Source of the DNA: Planctomycetota bacterium
GTDB taxonomy: Bacteria; Planctomycetota; PLA2
Assembly: GCA_021776735.1 (NCBI GenBank)
Contig: JAJFFH010000051.1
Span: 124,001-188,000, forward strand
Direction: 5' to 3'
DNA length: 64,000 nt
Both the position numbers and the translations under genes were made by a program. Below, one piece after another: positions 25,637-35,449 of this stretch. Below the pieces are notes generated by a model. It saw nothing but the letters and a program-made list of their open reading frames with translations, was not told where the DNA came from and searched no databases. How positions within the stretch are numbered: the stretch's first letter is position 1; each line of letters opens with the position of its first letter.

Positions 25637-28495
25637 CTAGTTTGCTCGCCTGATTTCGAGGAAGCAGACCTTGCTTTTCTTCCGGCCGATCGCCGGATCG
25701 CCGATCGTCATAGTCAGTCGGCCGTCCGTGACGACGACGGTGTAGTCCTTGACCTCGACGTGGCTGCGGCTCGTGGCCACCGTATCGATTACCGTGGCGC
25801 CTTCCAGCGCGACGTGGTGAATGCCCGACCACGCCGGCGATCCCGCGACCACGGTGACGTAGTAGGTTCCGTTTGAAAGGGCGTACTCCCAGTCCACCGG
25901 GCCGGCCGTGTTGCTCACGTACACGTAGGTGTCGAGGCGTGCGTCGGGATGCGTCGCGCGCCGCTTGTTGGGCAGCCCCTTGCTCCATCCGTATCCGCGG
26001 CCCGCGTCGAACGACGCGCCGGTATCCATTTCGTAATCGGCGGGGACGGCAGCGTTGTTGGGCTGGAAGTTGATGCGTGCGACCACGCCGGTCGCCGGCG
26101 GATCCTCCTCCGGAGGCGGTTCGGGCACGGGCTCGTTCACCGTAACGTTCACGCTGTCGATGGCCGTCTGGCCATCGGTGTCGGTCGCAACCAGGGTCGC
26201 GGTGTACGGACCCGGGTTCGTGTACGTGTGCGTCGGGCTCTGTTCGTTCGACGTGTTGCCGTCGCCGAAGGCCCAAGCCCAGGTGACGATCGGGCCGTTG
26301 GGAGAACTCGCCGCGCCCGTGAACGCCGCGTTGAACGGCGCGTCTCCGGTGTCGGTCGCAAGGGCCGCCGTGGCGCTCGGGAGACCGAGCACGGTAATGG
26401 TCACGTCGGCAAGTGCGGATTGCCCGGTCACGTCGGTTGCCTGGACCGACGCGACATAGGTGCCCGGCGCCGTGTAGGCGTGCGCGGGATTCTGCACTGT
26501 GGCGGTCGCGCCGTCGCCGAAGGCCCACGACCACAGCGTCACGGCGCCGTTGGGCGACGTGGCGGTTGCGGTGAAGCCGACCGCGAGCGGAGCCGGGCCG
26601 CGAACATTGTCCGCGGAGGCTGTCACCGTGACCCGGCCGGAGACCTCGATCGTCACCACGAACTCGGCAGTGTTGCCGTCTGTGTCGGTGGCCGTAAAGA
26701 CGACGTCGTAGACCCCGGGGGAAGCGAACGTATGCGCCGGATCGTCTTCGGTGGACGTGGCGCCGTCGCCGAAGTCCCAGGAGACGGAATCGATCGTGCT
26801 GTTCGGAGAGACCGCCTCGCCGGTGAAGTCCACGGTCAGCGGCGCGGCTCCCGAGAGCGTCGAGGCGAGCGCCGTTGCGGAGAGCGAGCGGAAGCAGCTT
26901 CCGCCGACCCCGGTGATCTCGATGTAGCAGAGCTTGGTCTTTTTCGATCCGATCGCGGGATCGCCGATCGTGATCGTGAGCCGGCCGTCCGCGACGGTGA
27001 CCCGGTGCTCGGAGACCTCGACGAAGTCCTGTCGGGTGAAGACGTCGTCGATGACCGTCGTGCCCTCGATTTCGACGTGTTGCCGACCGGTAAACACGGG
27101 CGACCCCGCGACGAGCGTCACCGTGTAGGCGCCGTCGGGGAGTTCATACTCCCAGTCGACCGGGCCGTCGGAGTTGGCGACATACACATACGTGTCGCGC
27201 CGCTGGTCGGCCTGAAAGCCCCGTTCCTTGGTCTTGAGGCGGTCGCTCCATCCGTACCCGCGGCCGGCGTCGAACGTCGAGCCGTTGTCCACGGCGTAGC
27301 CGTCCGGGGCATCCGCGCCGGCCGGCTGGAAGTTGACCCGCGCCGCGAGGTTGGAACCGGGACCGCCGTCGCCGATCGGCAGCCACGTCGTGTAGGCGAG
27401 CCCGCCGCCGCTTGCGGTGCCGAGCAGCCCGGTGCGGTCGTCGACGAACTGCTTGGTCGTCGTGACATCGTTGATTCTTTGGCCGGCCACCTCGACAAAG
27501 ACCATGGCCGTGGCGGTCTCAAGCGACGCGAGGTCGCCGAGGGGTGCCTTCTTGACCATGAGCCGCGCTGGCTCGGGATCGTTGAGGGTGTAGAGGTAGT
27601 ACAACTCGTTGGCGAACCTGTCGTAGACGAGATGCGGTCGCGTCCCCTCGTAGTCGGTCCGGATTGGAGCGTCCCAGCCCGCGTCGGGGTCGCGATGCAC
27701 GAGGTAGACCCGGTTGAGCTTGTCCTTGATCGCGGCGAAAACATCGCCGTCCGTCGACTTTGCCAGACTGACGTGATCGTCGCCCAACGCCGTCCCGGTT
27801 GCGGCCGTTTCCGTGGTCTGCCAGGTCTGCTCGCCGTCCTCGTCGCGGTGAACGGCGAAGTAGTAGGCGTTGTCCTCGCTGTTCGAGTAAAACACTCCGA
27901 TGCGGTCGCCCTGAAACGCGATGACGCTCGACAGGTCGTCGGCCGCGATGATGCCCGAGCCGACAATTCGGCCGGTCGCGTCCCAGGTATCGTGGTCGGC
28001 CGATGTGGACCACACGACTTTGACCTTGGATCCGTCGAGGTACGTCACCCAGAGCTTCCCGGTGCTGTCTTGCGCCATGGAGGCGCGCAGGCCGCTGGCG
28101 CCGAGGGGCAGCGTGATCGGGAAACCGGCGACGGCGTCGTAGGTCTTCTCGACGTGGTCGTAGGCGTACTTGTACAGCCGGCTCTGGGTGTGATGGCCCA
28201 TGAGGACGAACAGGTCGTCGCCGTTCGCCAGGCAGTCGGCGCGGGCCGACAGGCGGGTATCGACGACGAACTGCGCTTCCCAGGCGTTGCCGTCCCAGCG
28301 GTAGAGCGAGTTGTCCCCGCCATCCGGCAGGACGCTCCACCACGAGCAGGCGTGGTGCCAGAGTTTCGACTGATTGCGCGACTCGGTCGTGCCGCCGCCG
28401 ATCGAGAGCGGTTCTTCCGCCCGCAGCGACGCCATGACCAAAATCAGCACGCAGACCGTTGTCCTTGCGGCGCGTGCAACACCACACAATTCCAT
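25637..28495 (-). CDS. Large exported protein with 3 PKD and 2 malectin-like modules (paralogue B)
   Basis: 952 residues. The ATG at 28495 is taken because AAGGAGG lies 6 nt upstream; another ATG two codons earlier overlaps that site. Signal peptide ends in SLRAEE. Order: propeller-like head, malectin-like module 1, three PKD repeats, a proline/glutamate linker (EPVPEPPPEEDPP), module 2 at the C terminus. The head is close to paralogue A (STGKLWVTYLDGSKV; STDGDVFAAIKDK), so this gene arose by tandem duplication. A dispersed motif at 27743-27752 gives S-T-D-G-D-V, the same place as in paralogue A. Exported, function unknown. Confidence 0.85.
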   Translation of the reverse strand: MELCGVARAARTTVCVLILVMASLRAEEPLSIGGGTTESRNQSKLWHHACSWWSVLPDGGDNSLYRWDGNAWEAQFVVDTRLSARADCLANGDDLFVLMGHHTQSRLYKYAYDHVEKTYDAVAGFPITLPLGASGLRASMAQDSTGKLWVTYLDGSKVKVVWSTSADHDTWDATGRIVGSGIIAADDLSSVIAFQGDRIGVFYSNSEDNAYYFAVHRDEDGEQTWQTTETAATGTALGDDHVSLAKSTDGDVFAAIKDKLNRVYLVHRDPDAGWDAPIRTDYEGTRPHLVYDRFANELYYLYTLNDPEPARLMVKKAPLGDLASLETATAMVFVEVAGQRINDVTTTKQFVDDRTGLLGTASGGGLAYTTWLPIGDGGPGSNLAARVNFQPAGADAPDGYAVDNGSTFDAGRGYGWSDRLKTKERGFQADQRRDTYVYVANSDGPVDWEYELPDGAYTVTLVAGSPVFTGRQHVEIEGTTVIDDVFTRQDFVEVSEHRVTVADGRLTITIGDPAIGSKKTKLCYIEITGVGGSCFRSLSATALASTLSGAAPLTVDFTGEAVSPNSTIDSVSWDFGDGATSTEDDPAHTFASPGVYDVVFTATDTDGNTAEFVVTIEVSGRVTVTASADNVRGPAPLAVGFTATATSPNGAVTLWSWAFGDGATATVQNPAHAYTAPGTYVASVQATDVTGQSALADVTITVLGLPSATAALATDTGDAPFNAAFTGAASSPNGPIVTWAWAFGDGNTSNEQSPTHTYTNPGPYTATLVATDTDGQTAIDSVNVTVNEPVPEPPPEEDPPATGVVARINFQPNNAAVPADYEMDTGASFDAGRGYGWSKGLPNKRRATHPDARLDTYVYVSNTAGPVDWEYALSNGTYYVTVVAGSPAWSGIHHVALEGATVIDTVATSRSHVEVKDYTVVVTDGRLTMTIGDPAIGRKKSKVCFLEIRRAN

Positions 28496-28694
28496 ATTCA
28501 TCCTCCTTCTCACGACCGTTCGGTTGCGAGAAGCGCCATTAGGGCACAGGATGAACGAAGGGAAAGGGGACGGTCGCATTAAGCAACCGTCTCACCTGTC
28601 CCGGTTCGGTGCGGGATCACCCGCCGATGTCGAACGCGCGCGACATCGGTTCAGATTGTTCGACGAATCGCGTCAATCCGTCCTCTCGGATCTC

Positions 28695-31600
28695 TCAATT
28701 CGCCTGTCGGACCTCCAGATAGACGAGCTTCGTCTTCTTTTTTCCGATCGCCGGATCGCCGATCGAGACCGTCAACCGGCCGTCGCTCACGGTCACCACA
28801 TGGCTGTCGACCTCGACAAAGCTGCCCTTGGTCGAGACGGCGTCGATCACGGTCGTCCCTTCGATCGCGACGTGGTGGATGCCGGTCCAGACCGGTGAGC
28901 CCGCGACGATCTTGACCTCGTACGTTCCGTTCGTGAGCGCGTACTCCCAGGTCGCCGGCCCCGCCGTGTTCGCGACGTACACGTAGCTGTCGAGCCGCGG
29001 ATCCGGGTTGGAGTTGCGCACCTTGTTGGGCAGCGTCTTGTCCCATCCGTATCCGCGGACAGCATCGAACGAGAGCCCGCTATCGATGTCGTAGCCCGCC
29101 GCCGTGGCCGCCGCGGCCGGCTGGAAGTTGATCAGCGCGACGAGGTCCCCGGGATCCGGGGGCGGCGCGGCGGAGACGGTTACAGCGACCGTTGCCATGG
29201 CGCTGGCGCCCACCGAATCGGTCACGGTGAGTTCGGCGGTGAAAGCGCTCGCCGACACGTAGGTGTGGCTCGGGTTCTGCTCGGTCGATGCATTCCCGTC
29301 GCCGAAGTCCCAGGCCCAGCTCACGATCGCGCCGTTCACCGACGACGCGCTTGCCGAAAAATCAACTGCCAGGGGCGCCACGCCCGAAAGGGGCGAGCCC
29401 GTGGCGGACACGGTCGGTGCGGGAACAGGGGGGGGCGGGGGCGGACCGCCGCCTCCACCGGCGAGAATCTCGACGTAGCAGAGTTTGGATTTCTTTGGGC
29501 CGATCGCGGCCGAGCCGAGGGTCAGTGTCAGACGGCCGTCCGTGACCGTGACGGCGTGTTCGATGACCTCCACGAAGTCCTTGCTCGTGAATACGGCGTC
29601 GATCACGACCTCGCCCTCGAGCGCGACATGGTGAATGCCGGTGAACGCGGGCGAGCCCGCCACGACCGTTACGAGGTAGTCGCCGTTCGCCAGGGCGTAC
29701 TCCCAGTCCGCGCTGCCCGCGGAGTTGCTCAAGTAGACGTAGGTGTCGCGCCGCTGGTCCAGATGCGAGTTCCGATCGACCGGGGGCAGCGGGGTACTCC
29801 AGCCGTAGCCGCGGCCGGTCGAGAAGGCCGCCCCGGAGTCGATCGAATAGCCGGCCGGCGTGGCCGACGATGCCGGCTGGAAGTTGATCAGCGCGATCTC
29901 CGTGCTCGGCGGCGGGGCGTCCGCGACCTCGATGGTGAGCGTCGCGGTCGCGACATCGCCGTCCTCGGCAATCGCCTGGAACACGACGTCGTAGGTGCCC
30001 TCGGCCGTGTAGGTATGGGAGGGACTCAGCGCGGAGGAGCCTGTGCCGTCCCCGAAGTCCCAGGCGAACGAGGCGATCGGGCTGTCGGGGGACACGGCGG
30101 TTCCGTTGAAGTCGACGTCAAGCGGCGGCGCGCCGGACAGCACGGATGCCGTCGCCGTGGCGACCGGTTCCCCCGGCGGCGGGGGCGCGGTCGAGATGAC
30201 GATCGAGCAGATCTTGGATTTCTTCGAGCTGGTTCCCGGGTCGCCGACGGTCAGCGTCAGCCGTCCATCTGCCACATGCACGGCGTGGTTCTCGCCGGTG
30301 ACGAAGCTGCCGCTGGTCGCGACGCCGTCGACCACCAGGACGCCTTCGATGGAAAGGTGTTGTGTCGCCGTCCAGACCGGCGAGCCCATGACCACGGTGA
30401 CCTCGTAGTCGCCGTTGGGCAGGACGAACTCCCAGTCTGCAGGCGAGCCGGAGTTCTCGACCTGCACATACGTCGCGAGTGTTACGTCCGCCGGCGTGCC
30501 CCGGTGCTTGTTCTTGAGTTTTTGAGTCCAACCGTAGCCGCGAGACATGGAAAACAGGTTGCCGCTGTCGGCCACCCAACCCGCCGGGGTTGTCGAGCCG
30601 GAGGGCTGGAAGTTGATCCGGCCGAGGATGCTGCCCGGGGCCGAGGGGATCGTCACGTTGATCGTGACCATCGCCGTCGCGGTATCGCCTTGCGAGTCCG
30701 TGGCGATGAGGACTACGCTGTACGAGCCGGGGTCTGCGAACGAATGCGTGGGATCCTGCTCGGTCGAGGTCGCGCCGTCCCCGAAGTCCCAGTCGTACGA
30801 CACGATCGTGCCGTCGGGTGACGTCGCTTCGCCCATGAAATCCACCGCCAGCGGCGCCGGGCCGTCGATTGAGGACGCCACGATGGCCGCGTGCGGCTCG
30901 TAAAAGCAGCCGGTTTGCGGCGAGTCACCAAGGGGCAGCCAGGTCGAATAGGCAAAGCCGCCACCGCTCGCGGTGCCGAGCAGGCCGGATTCGCTGCTCA
31001 CGTTCTGTTTGGTCGAGGTGAAGTTGTTTACAGCCGTGGTTCCGGGTGCGACGAACACGAACGACGGCTCAAAGGTCAGGGACTCCAGGTCGGCGCGCGG
31101 TGCGCGCTTGAACCGCAGCGTCTTGGGGTCCGGGGCGATGCGGGTCAAGAAGACGTAGACGTCGTCGTTCGACTCGTCATACACAACCGCCGGACGCGTG
31201 GCGTCGTCGGCCACATGAAAGGGCAGTTCCCAACCCGCCACGGGATCGCGCCGGGACAAGAAGATCTCATCGGTCTTGGTCTTGAACGCGGCGAGCACGT
31301 CGCCGTCCGGCGTCGCCGCCAGGTTGACGTGGTCCTCGCCGAGACCCGAGTCCGTGGCCACGAGTTCCGGCGAACTCCAGGCGGTTTCCGCGGCACCGTC
31401 CAGGTGAACGCGGAAGTGGTAGGTGTCGCCGATCAAATCGCTGTAGAACAGGCCGAGCTTGTTGCCGTCGAAGGCGACGAGGCTCGAGATGTCGCCCGTC
31501 GAGATGCTGTCGGCCAGCGTTGCGCCGCTTGTGTTCCATTGCAGGTGGTCGGCCGACGTGGACCAAAAGACCCGGACCGATGAGCCCACGAGGTGGGTGA

Positions 31601-32039
31601 TCCAGAGTTTCCTGGTGCTGTCTTGCGCGATCACGGCGCGTTTCGCACCGGCTCCGAGCGGAATGGCGACCGGAAACCCGGCGACCGGATCGTAGCGCCG
31701 GGCGGCGGGGTCGTACCGGAACTTGTAGAGCCGCGACTCCAGGGTGTGGGCCATCAGGACGATCAGGTCGTCGCCGGATGAGATGACGTCCGCCCGCGAG
31801 GCGAGCCGGCCATCCACGATCCCGTGCTGATCCCATTCCGTGCCCGTCCAACGAAAGAGGTGATGGTCGGCGCCGTTCGACAGCACGCCCCACCAACTGC
31901 AGTCGTGGTGCCAGAGTTTCGACTGGTTCCGGGCCTCGGTCGTGGCCCCGCCGATCGCCAGCGGCTCGTCTGCTGATGCCGCTCCGGCAAGAAGGATTAA
32001 ACACAGGCCCACGAGCCCGTTCCCTACGCATCCGTGCAT
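28695..32039 (-). CDS. Large exported protein with 3 PKD and 3 malectin-like modules (paralogue C)
   Basis: 1114 residues from the ATG at 32039 with GGAGAGG upstream; signal peptide ends in GAASADEP. Order differs from A and B: propeller-like head, then PKD, module, PKD, module, proline-rich linker (GGPPPPPPVPAPT), PKD, module. At the head position where A and B have STDGDV, this protein has TPDGDV and its DNA (31299-31308) differs from the motif core by one base. A true motif copy at 29955-29964 encodes E-D-G-D-V within a PKD repeat instead. It is the first of the tandem array and reads away from the protease pair. Confidence 0.85.
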   Translation of the reverse strand: MHGCVGNGLVGLCLILLAGAASADEPLAIGGATTEARNQSKLWHHDCSWWGVLSNGADHHLFRWTGTEWDQHGIVDGRLASRADVISSGDDLIVLMAHTLESRLYKFRYDPAARRYDPVAGFPVAIPLGAGAKRAVIAQDSTRKLWITHLVGSSVRVFWSTSADHLQWNTSGATLADSISTGDISSLVAFDGNKLGLFYSDLIGDTYHFRVHLDGAAETAWSSPELVATDSGLGEDHVNLAATPDGDVLAAFKTKTDEIFLSRRDPVAGWELPFHVADDATRPAVVYDESNDDVYVFLTRIAPDPKTLRFKRAPRADLESLTFEPSFVFVAPGTTAVNNFTSTKQNVSSESGLLGTASGGGFAYSTWLPLGDSPQTGCFYEPHAAIVASSIDGPAPLAVDFMGEATSPDGTIVSYDWDFGDGATSTEQDPTHSFADPGSYSVVLIATDSQGDTATAMVTINVTIPSAPGSILGRINFQPSGSTTPAGWVADSGNLFSMSRGYGWTQKLKNKHRGTPADVTLATYVQVENSGSPADWEFVLPNGDYEVTVVMGSPVWTATQHLSIEGVLVVDGVATSGSFVTGENHAVHVADGRLTLTVGDPGTSSKKSKICSIVISTAPPPPGEPVATATASVLSGAPPLDVDFNGTAVSPDSPIASFAWDFGDGTGSSALSPSHTYTAEGTYDVVFQAIAEDGDVATATLTIEVADAPPPSTEIALINFQPASSATPAGYSIDSGAAFSTGRGYGWSTPLPPVDRNSHLDQRRDTYVYLSNSAGSADWEYALANGDYLVTVVAGSPAFTGIHHVALEGEVVIDAVFTSKDFVEVIEHAVTVTDGRLTLTLGSAAIGPKKSKLCYVEILAGGGGGPPPPPPVPAPTVSATGSPLSGVAPLAVDFSASASSVNGAIVSWAWDFGDGNASTEQNPSHTYVSASAFTAELTVTDSVGASAMATVAVTVSAAPPPDPGDLVALINFQPAAAATAAGYDIDSGLSFDAVRGYGWDKTLPNKVRNSNPDPRLDSYVYVANTAGPATWEYALTNGTYEVKIVAGSPVWTGIHHVAIEGTTVIDAVSTKGSFVEVDSHVVTVSDGRLTVSIGDPAIGKKKTKLVYLEVRQAN

Positions 32040-32405
32040 ATCGCGCCTCTCCATACCGCTCTGAACACGGTCATGAACGGTCATGAACTTCGCTCTCACA
32101 CCAACCCGCCCGCCAGACGGGTACCCACCGGCGTCGGTGGCACCGGAGAATGGATACTGTCAAAACCGGGAGCCCTTGTCCATCGAGCTCTTTGGGCGCC
32201 CGGCCCCCTGCCGCCACCCCTGGGCTCTGTCTGAGAAGTCGGCGTGAGGCCCGAGGGCGAGCGAAGACAAACCGTGCTGCGAGCCGCAGGCGAGCGACAT
32301 GGCGCAGCCGCAGCCGGCCGAAGCCAGCCGGGTTCTCAAACAGAGCCTGTCCCCCGATGCGTTTCGTCGCGGCCCCCGACTGCGGCCTTGGATTACACTT
32401 TGCGA
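32040..32405. other. 366-bp divergent intergenic region
   Basis: It separates the PKD array from the DegP-type gene and must hold both promoters. A short direct repeat (CGGTCATGAACGGTCATGAAC, about 32069-32091) lies 30-50 bp upstream of paralogue C and could be an operator half-site pair; nothing else was recognised. Confidence 0.4.
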
Positions 32406-33866
32406 ATGCGAAACATCGCCGTCCTGGGGCTTCTCGGAACCCTGGCGCTCGCCGGGCCCGCAGAAGACCTCGACCAGTACCGTGCCTCGGTCGTTCAGGT
32501 CTTTACCACCTCGCAGTCCGAGGACTACATGCGTCCGTGGCAGCGGCCGCGCGCCAGTGGCTCCGGCGGCAGCGCGTTTTTTATCGGCAACAAACGGCTG
32601 ATGACGAACGCGCACGTCGTGAGCGACGCGAAGACCCTGCTCGTGAAGCGTGCCGACCGGTCGAAGCGGTACCCGGCAACCGTCGTGTTCAAGGGCGACG
32701 ACTGCGACTTGGCCATCATCACGGTCAAGGACGCGAGCTTCTTTGAGGGGATGGAGCCGCTGCGGATCGGCAATCGGCCGGACATCCGATCTACGGTCGC
32801 GGCAGTCGGCTACCCGATGGGCGGCAACAAGCTGTCGGTGACCCAGGGAGTTGTCTCGCGCATCGAGTTGCGCGGGTACTCGCACACCGGCGCCGACGAA
32901 CACCTGACCATCCAGGTCGATGCGGCGATCAACCCGGGGAACAGCGGCGGGCCGGTCGTGCAGGACGGCAAGGTCGTCGGTGTCGCGTTCCAGGGGCAGT
33001 TCTTCGCCCAAAACATCGGCTACATGATTCCGCCGTCCGTCATTCGCCATTTCCTCGAGGACATCGGGGACGGCAAGTACCACGGCTACCCGGAGCTCGG
33101 CCTGTACACCGCGAAGCTGGAGAACGACAGCCTGCGGCGACACCTCGGCGTGCCGGACAACGAGTCGGGCGTACTGGTGCTCAAGCCGACGCCGTACGCG
33201 AGCTGTGTCGGCCATCTGCGGCGCAACGACGTCGTCACGAAGATCGACGGCAACCGGATCCAGAACGACGGCACCATCAAGGTGGGCAAGGAGTTCCTCG
33301 ACTTTTCCTTCATCGTCGAGGGCAAGCAGATCGGCGACTCGGTCACGCTCACGGTGCGCCGCGACGGCAAGCTGATCGAAGTGCCCATCAAGCTTAAGAA
33401 GTGGGCCGCGCGCATGAGCCAGGCGTATCAGTACGACCGGCGCCCCGAGTACCTCGTCACCGGCGGCTACGTCTTCGCGCCCGTCACGACGAACTACCTG
33501 TACCGCTCGCGCGGCACCGAGGAGCTCTCGTTTTACTTCCGCCAGTGGTATCGCACGATCGCCGTGGAGGGCAAGTCGCGTGAGCAGCTCGTCCTGCTGA
33601 GCCGCGTGCTCCGCTGGCCGACTACGCGCTATCAGGACTACAGCAACGGGATCGTGAGCAAGGTCGACGGCACGGTGCCCAAGGACTTCGCCGACTTTGT
33701 CCGCATGCTCGACAACGCCAAGAAGGACCTCGTCAAGATCGAGTTCGAGGGGGTGAACACCCCGCCGCTGATCCTGGACCGCCGGGTCATCGCCAAGAGC
33801 CACAAAGACATCTGCAAGCGTTACGGCATCACCAAGGACCGTCACGTCGAGGAGCCCAAGAAGTGA
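32406..33866 (+). CDS. Secreted trypsin-like serine protease with PDZ domain (DegP type)
   Basis: 486 residues. Signal peptide MRNIAVLGLLGTLALAG, whose first residues are encoded by a dispersed motif copy (32415-32424) straight after the ATG. The full catalytic triad is visible: His in MTNAHVVSD, Asp in DDCDLAIITV, Ser in INPGNSGGPV. A PDZ domain follows (GVLVLKPTPYASCVGHLRRNDVV split) and then an extra C-terminal domain of about 200 residues with a second PDZ-like fragment. Likely an envelope quality-control protease. The stop overlaps the GTG start of the next gene (GTGA), so the two are made together. Confidence 0.88.
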   Translation: MRNIAVLGLLGTLALAGPAEDLDQYRASVVQVFTTSQSEDYMRPWQRPRASGSGGSAFFIGNKRLMTNAHVVSDAKTLLVKRADRSKRYPATVVFKGDDCDLAIITVKDASFFEGMEPLRIGNRPDIRSTVAAVGYPMGGNKLSVTQGVVSRIELRGYSHTGADEHLTIQVDAAINPGNSGGPVVQDGKVVGVAFQGQFFAQNIGYMIPPSVIRHFLEDIGDGKYHGYPELGLYTAKLENDSLRRHLGVPDNESGVLVLKPTPYASCVGHLRRNDVVTKIDGNRIQNDGTIKVGKEFLDFSFIVEGKQIGDSVTLTVRRDGKLIEVPIKLKKWAARMSQAYQYDRRPEYLVTGGYVFAPVTTNYLYRSRGTEELSFYFRQWYRTIAVEGKSREQLVLLSRVLRWPTTRYQDYSNGIVSKVDGTVPKDFADFVRMLDNAKKDLVKIEFEGVNTPPLILDRRVIAKSHKDICKRYGITKDRHVEEPKK

Positions 33867-35323
33867 ACCGCCCCGTTGCCATTCTCCCGCTGCTGCTCCT
33901 GCTTCTGTTTGCGCTTGGGGCCGTACGTACGGCGTCCGCCGAGGACATGGCGCCCCGGCTGCGGAACGCGCTGGTCAAGATCCGTGTCACCGGCCAGTCC
34001 TGGGACTCGACCGAGCCGTGGAAGAAGCGGCGACCCGGTACGCGCACGGGCCGCGGCGTTGTCGTGCAGCCCGGCGTCGTGCTGACGCTCGCGAACATCG
34101 TCCGCGACCCGATCATGATCGAGGTCTCGCGCGAAGGAGGGGCGCGGCTGTATCCTGCACGTCTCAAGCACGTCGATGCGCGTGTCGGCCTCGCACTGAT
34201 CGAGATTACGGACGAGAAGCTCCGCGCGCAGCTCAAGCCGATTGAGATCGGCGATCCCGTCAAGCTCGACGACGAGTTCGATATCTGGCAGCTCAACAGC
34301 GACAACCTCCTGCAGCGCGCCACCGCCCGCGTCGTCGCCGCCCGAGCGAGCAGCACCCGGCTCACCCTCAAGGTCAATACGACCAACCCGAACTCCGGTG
34401 ACGGCCAGGTCGCGCTGCGCGACGGCAGGATCGCCGGTCTGCTCACCGGCTCGGTGCGCCGCCAGGAAGGCACGATCCTCTCCGTCGAGACCATCCGCCG
34501 GTACTTGAAGGACTTCGACGACGGCACCTATCACGGCTGCCCGGGCCCCGGCCTGTGGATCCAGCCGCTTCTGCGCCAGGACTTGCGCACGTTCTATGGC
34601 CTGACCGACGACCAGCACGGCTTGGCGATCACGCGCGTGATGCCCAACCGGACCGGCTCGGGCGTCTTGCAGAAAAACGACGTGCTCCTCGCGATCGACG
34701 GCTTCGATCTGGACGACGAGGGCAAGTTCATCCATCCGGCGCACGGCCGCCTGGACACGCGCTGGCTCTTCCAGGGCCGGCGCTACGCGGGCGACAAAAT
34801 CAAGGCGAGCGTACTCCGCGCGGGCAAGGTCGTAGCTGTCGAGTTCGAGCTGAAGCCGTTCCCGGCGTCCGAGATGCGCGTGCCCGCCCGGCCCGCCAAC
34901 GGACGGCCCCAATACCTCGTCGAAGGCGGTCTCGTGCTACTCGAGCTGACCCGCGCGGTCGGCGTAGGGCGCTCGACCGGCGGCGTGATCCTGCGCCGCT
35001 ACGTGGAACGGGCGACGTGGGACGAACCCAACGCGCGCCGCCGCGTCGTGTTTGTCGATCATGTCCTGAAAGACATCTCGAACAAGGGCATGAACAGCTT
35101 CAGCAAACGGCCGCTCCTGAAGGTCAACGGCCAGCCGATCAACGAGATCGCGGACGTCGTGGCGGCACTGAAAAAGCCGCAGGGCGATTTCCACGTTTTC
35201 GGGTTCGAGGGCGTCCAGAGCGACTTCGTTCTCCCCGTCAAGGAGCGCGAGGCCATCAACGAACGCATTGCCGAACGCTACATGGTCACGAGAACCCGCT
35301 ACCTGCACGGCGACCCCGAGTAA
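33863..35323 (+). CDS. Catalytically dead DegP-type paralogue (pseudoprotease)
   Basis: 486 residues, the same length as the gene before it. Signal peptide LLLLLLFALGAVRTASA. The fold follows the upstream protease, but all three catalytic positions differ: TNAHVV becomes TLANIV, the DLAI aspartate becomes GLAL, and the GNSGGP loop becomes NSGDGQ, placing Asp where Ser belongs. The PDZ part is kept (GSGVLQKNDVLLAIDGFDL). Translational coupling to the active enzyme suggests a partner or regulatory subunit. Start is GTG at 33863 inside the preceding stop. The alignment was made by eye. Confidence 0.78.
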   Translation: MNRPVAILPLLLLLLFALGAVRTASAEDMAPRLRNALVKIRVTGQSWDSTEPWKKRRPGTRTGRGVVVQPGVVLTLANIVRDPIMIEVSREGGARLYPARLKHVDARVGLALIEITDEKLRAQLKPIEIGDPVKLDDEFDIWQLNSDNLLQRATARVVAARASSTRLTLKVNTTNPNSGDGQVALRDGRIAGLLTGSVRRQEGTILSVETIRRYLKDFDDGTYHGCPGPGLWIQPLLRQDLRTFYGLTDDQHGLAITRVMPNRTGSGVLQKNDVLLAIDGFDLDDEGKFIHPAHGRLDTRWLFQGRRYAGDKIKASVLRAGKVVAVEFELKPFPASEMRVPARPANGRPQYLVEGGLVLLELTRAVGVGRSTGGVILRRYVERATWDEPNARRRVVFVDHVLKDISNKGMNSFSKRPLLKVNGQPINEIADVVAALKKPQGDFHVFGFEGVQSDFVLPVKEREAINERIAERYMVTRTRYLHGDPE

Positions 35324-35333
35324 AGCGAACGTA

Positions 35334-35354
35334 AGCAAACGGACGGCGATCTCC
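35334..35354. repeat. Copy of the dispersed motif (non-coding)
   Basis: Exact core at 35341-35350, reverse orientation, 17 bp after the pseudoprotease stop. In motif orientation the tail reads GTTTGCTT, an ideal GT-NN-GCT end. Confidence 0.8.
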
Positions 35355-35449
35355 GCCGCACCCGGGGCCGGACGCCTCCGGGTTGTGCGCGCGTTCTGCA
35401 GGCGAATCTTGGCCTTGCGTTCTTGCCATCTTCTATGATGGACTGCGCA

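Noticed and set aside
25949..28582. 877-codon plus-strand frame over PKD paralogue B (and the 814-codon one at 21605-24049)
   Set aside because: Antisense shadows produced by high GC. The translations are repetitive Arg/Gly/Val strings mirroring the minus-strand repeats, while the minus strand encodes clear PKD domains.
21626..32039. Periodic repeats that might be read as a CRISPR array
   Set aside because: Period is about 250-450 bp and follows protein modules; there are no short direct repeats with unique spacers and no cas genes.
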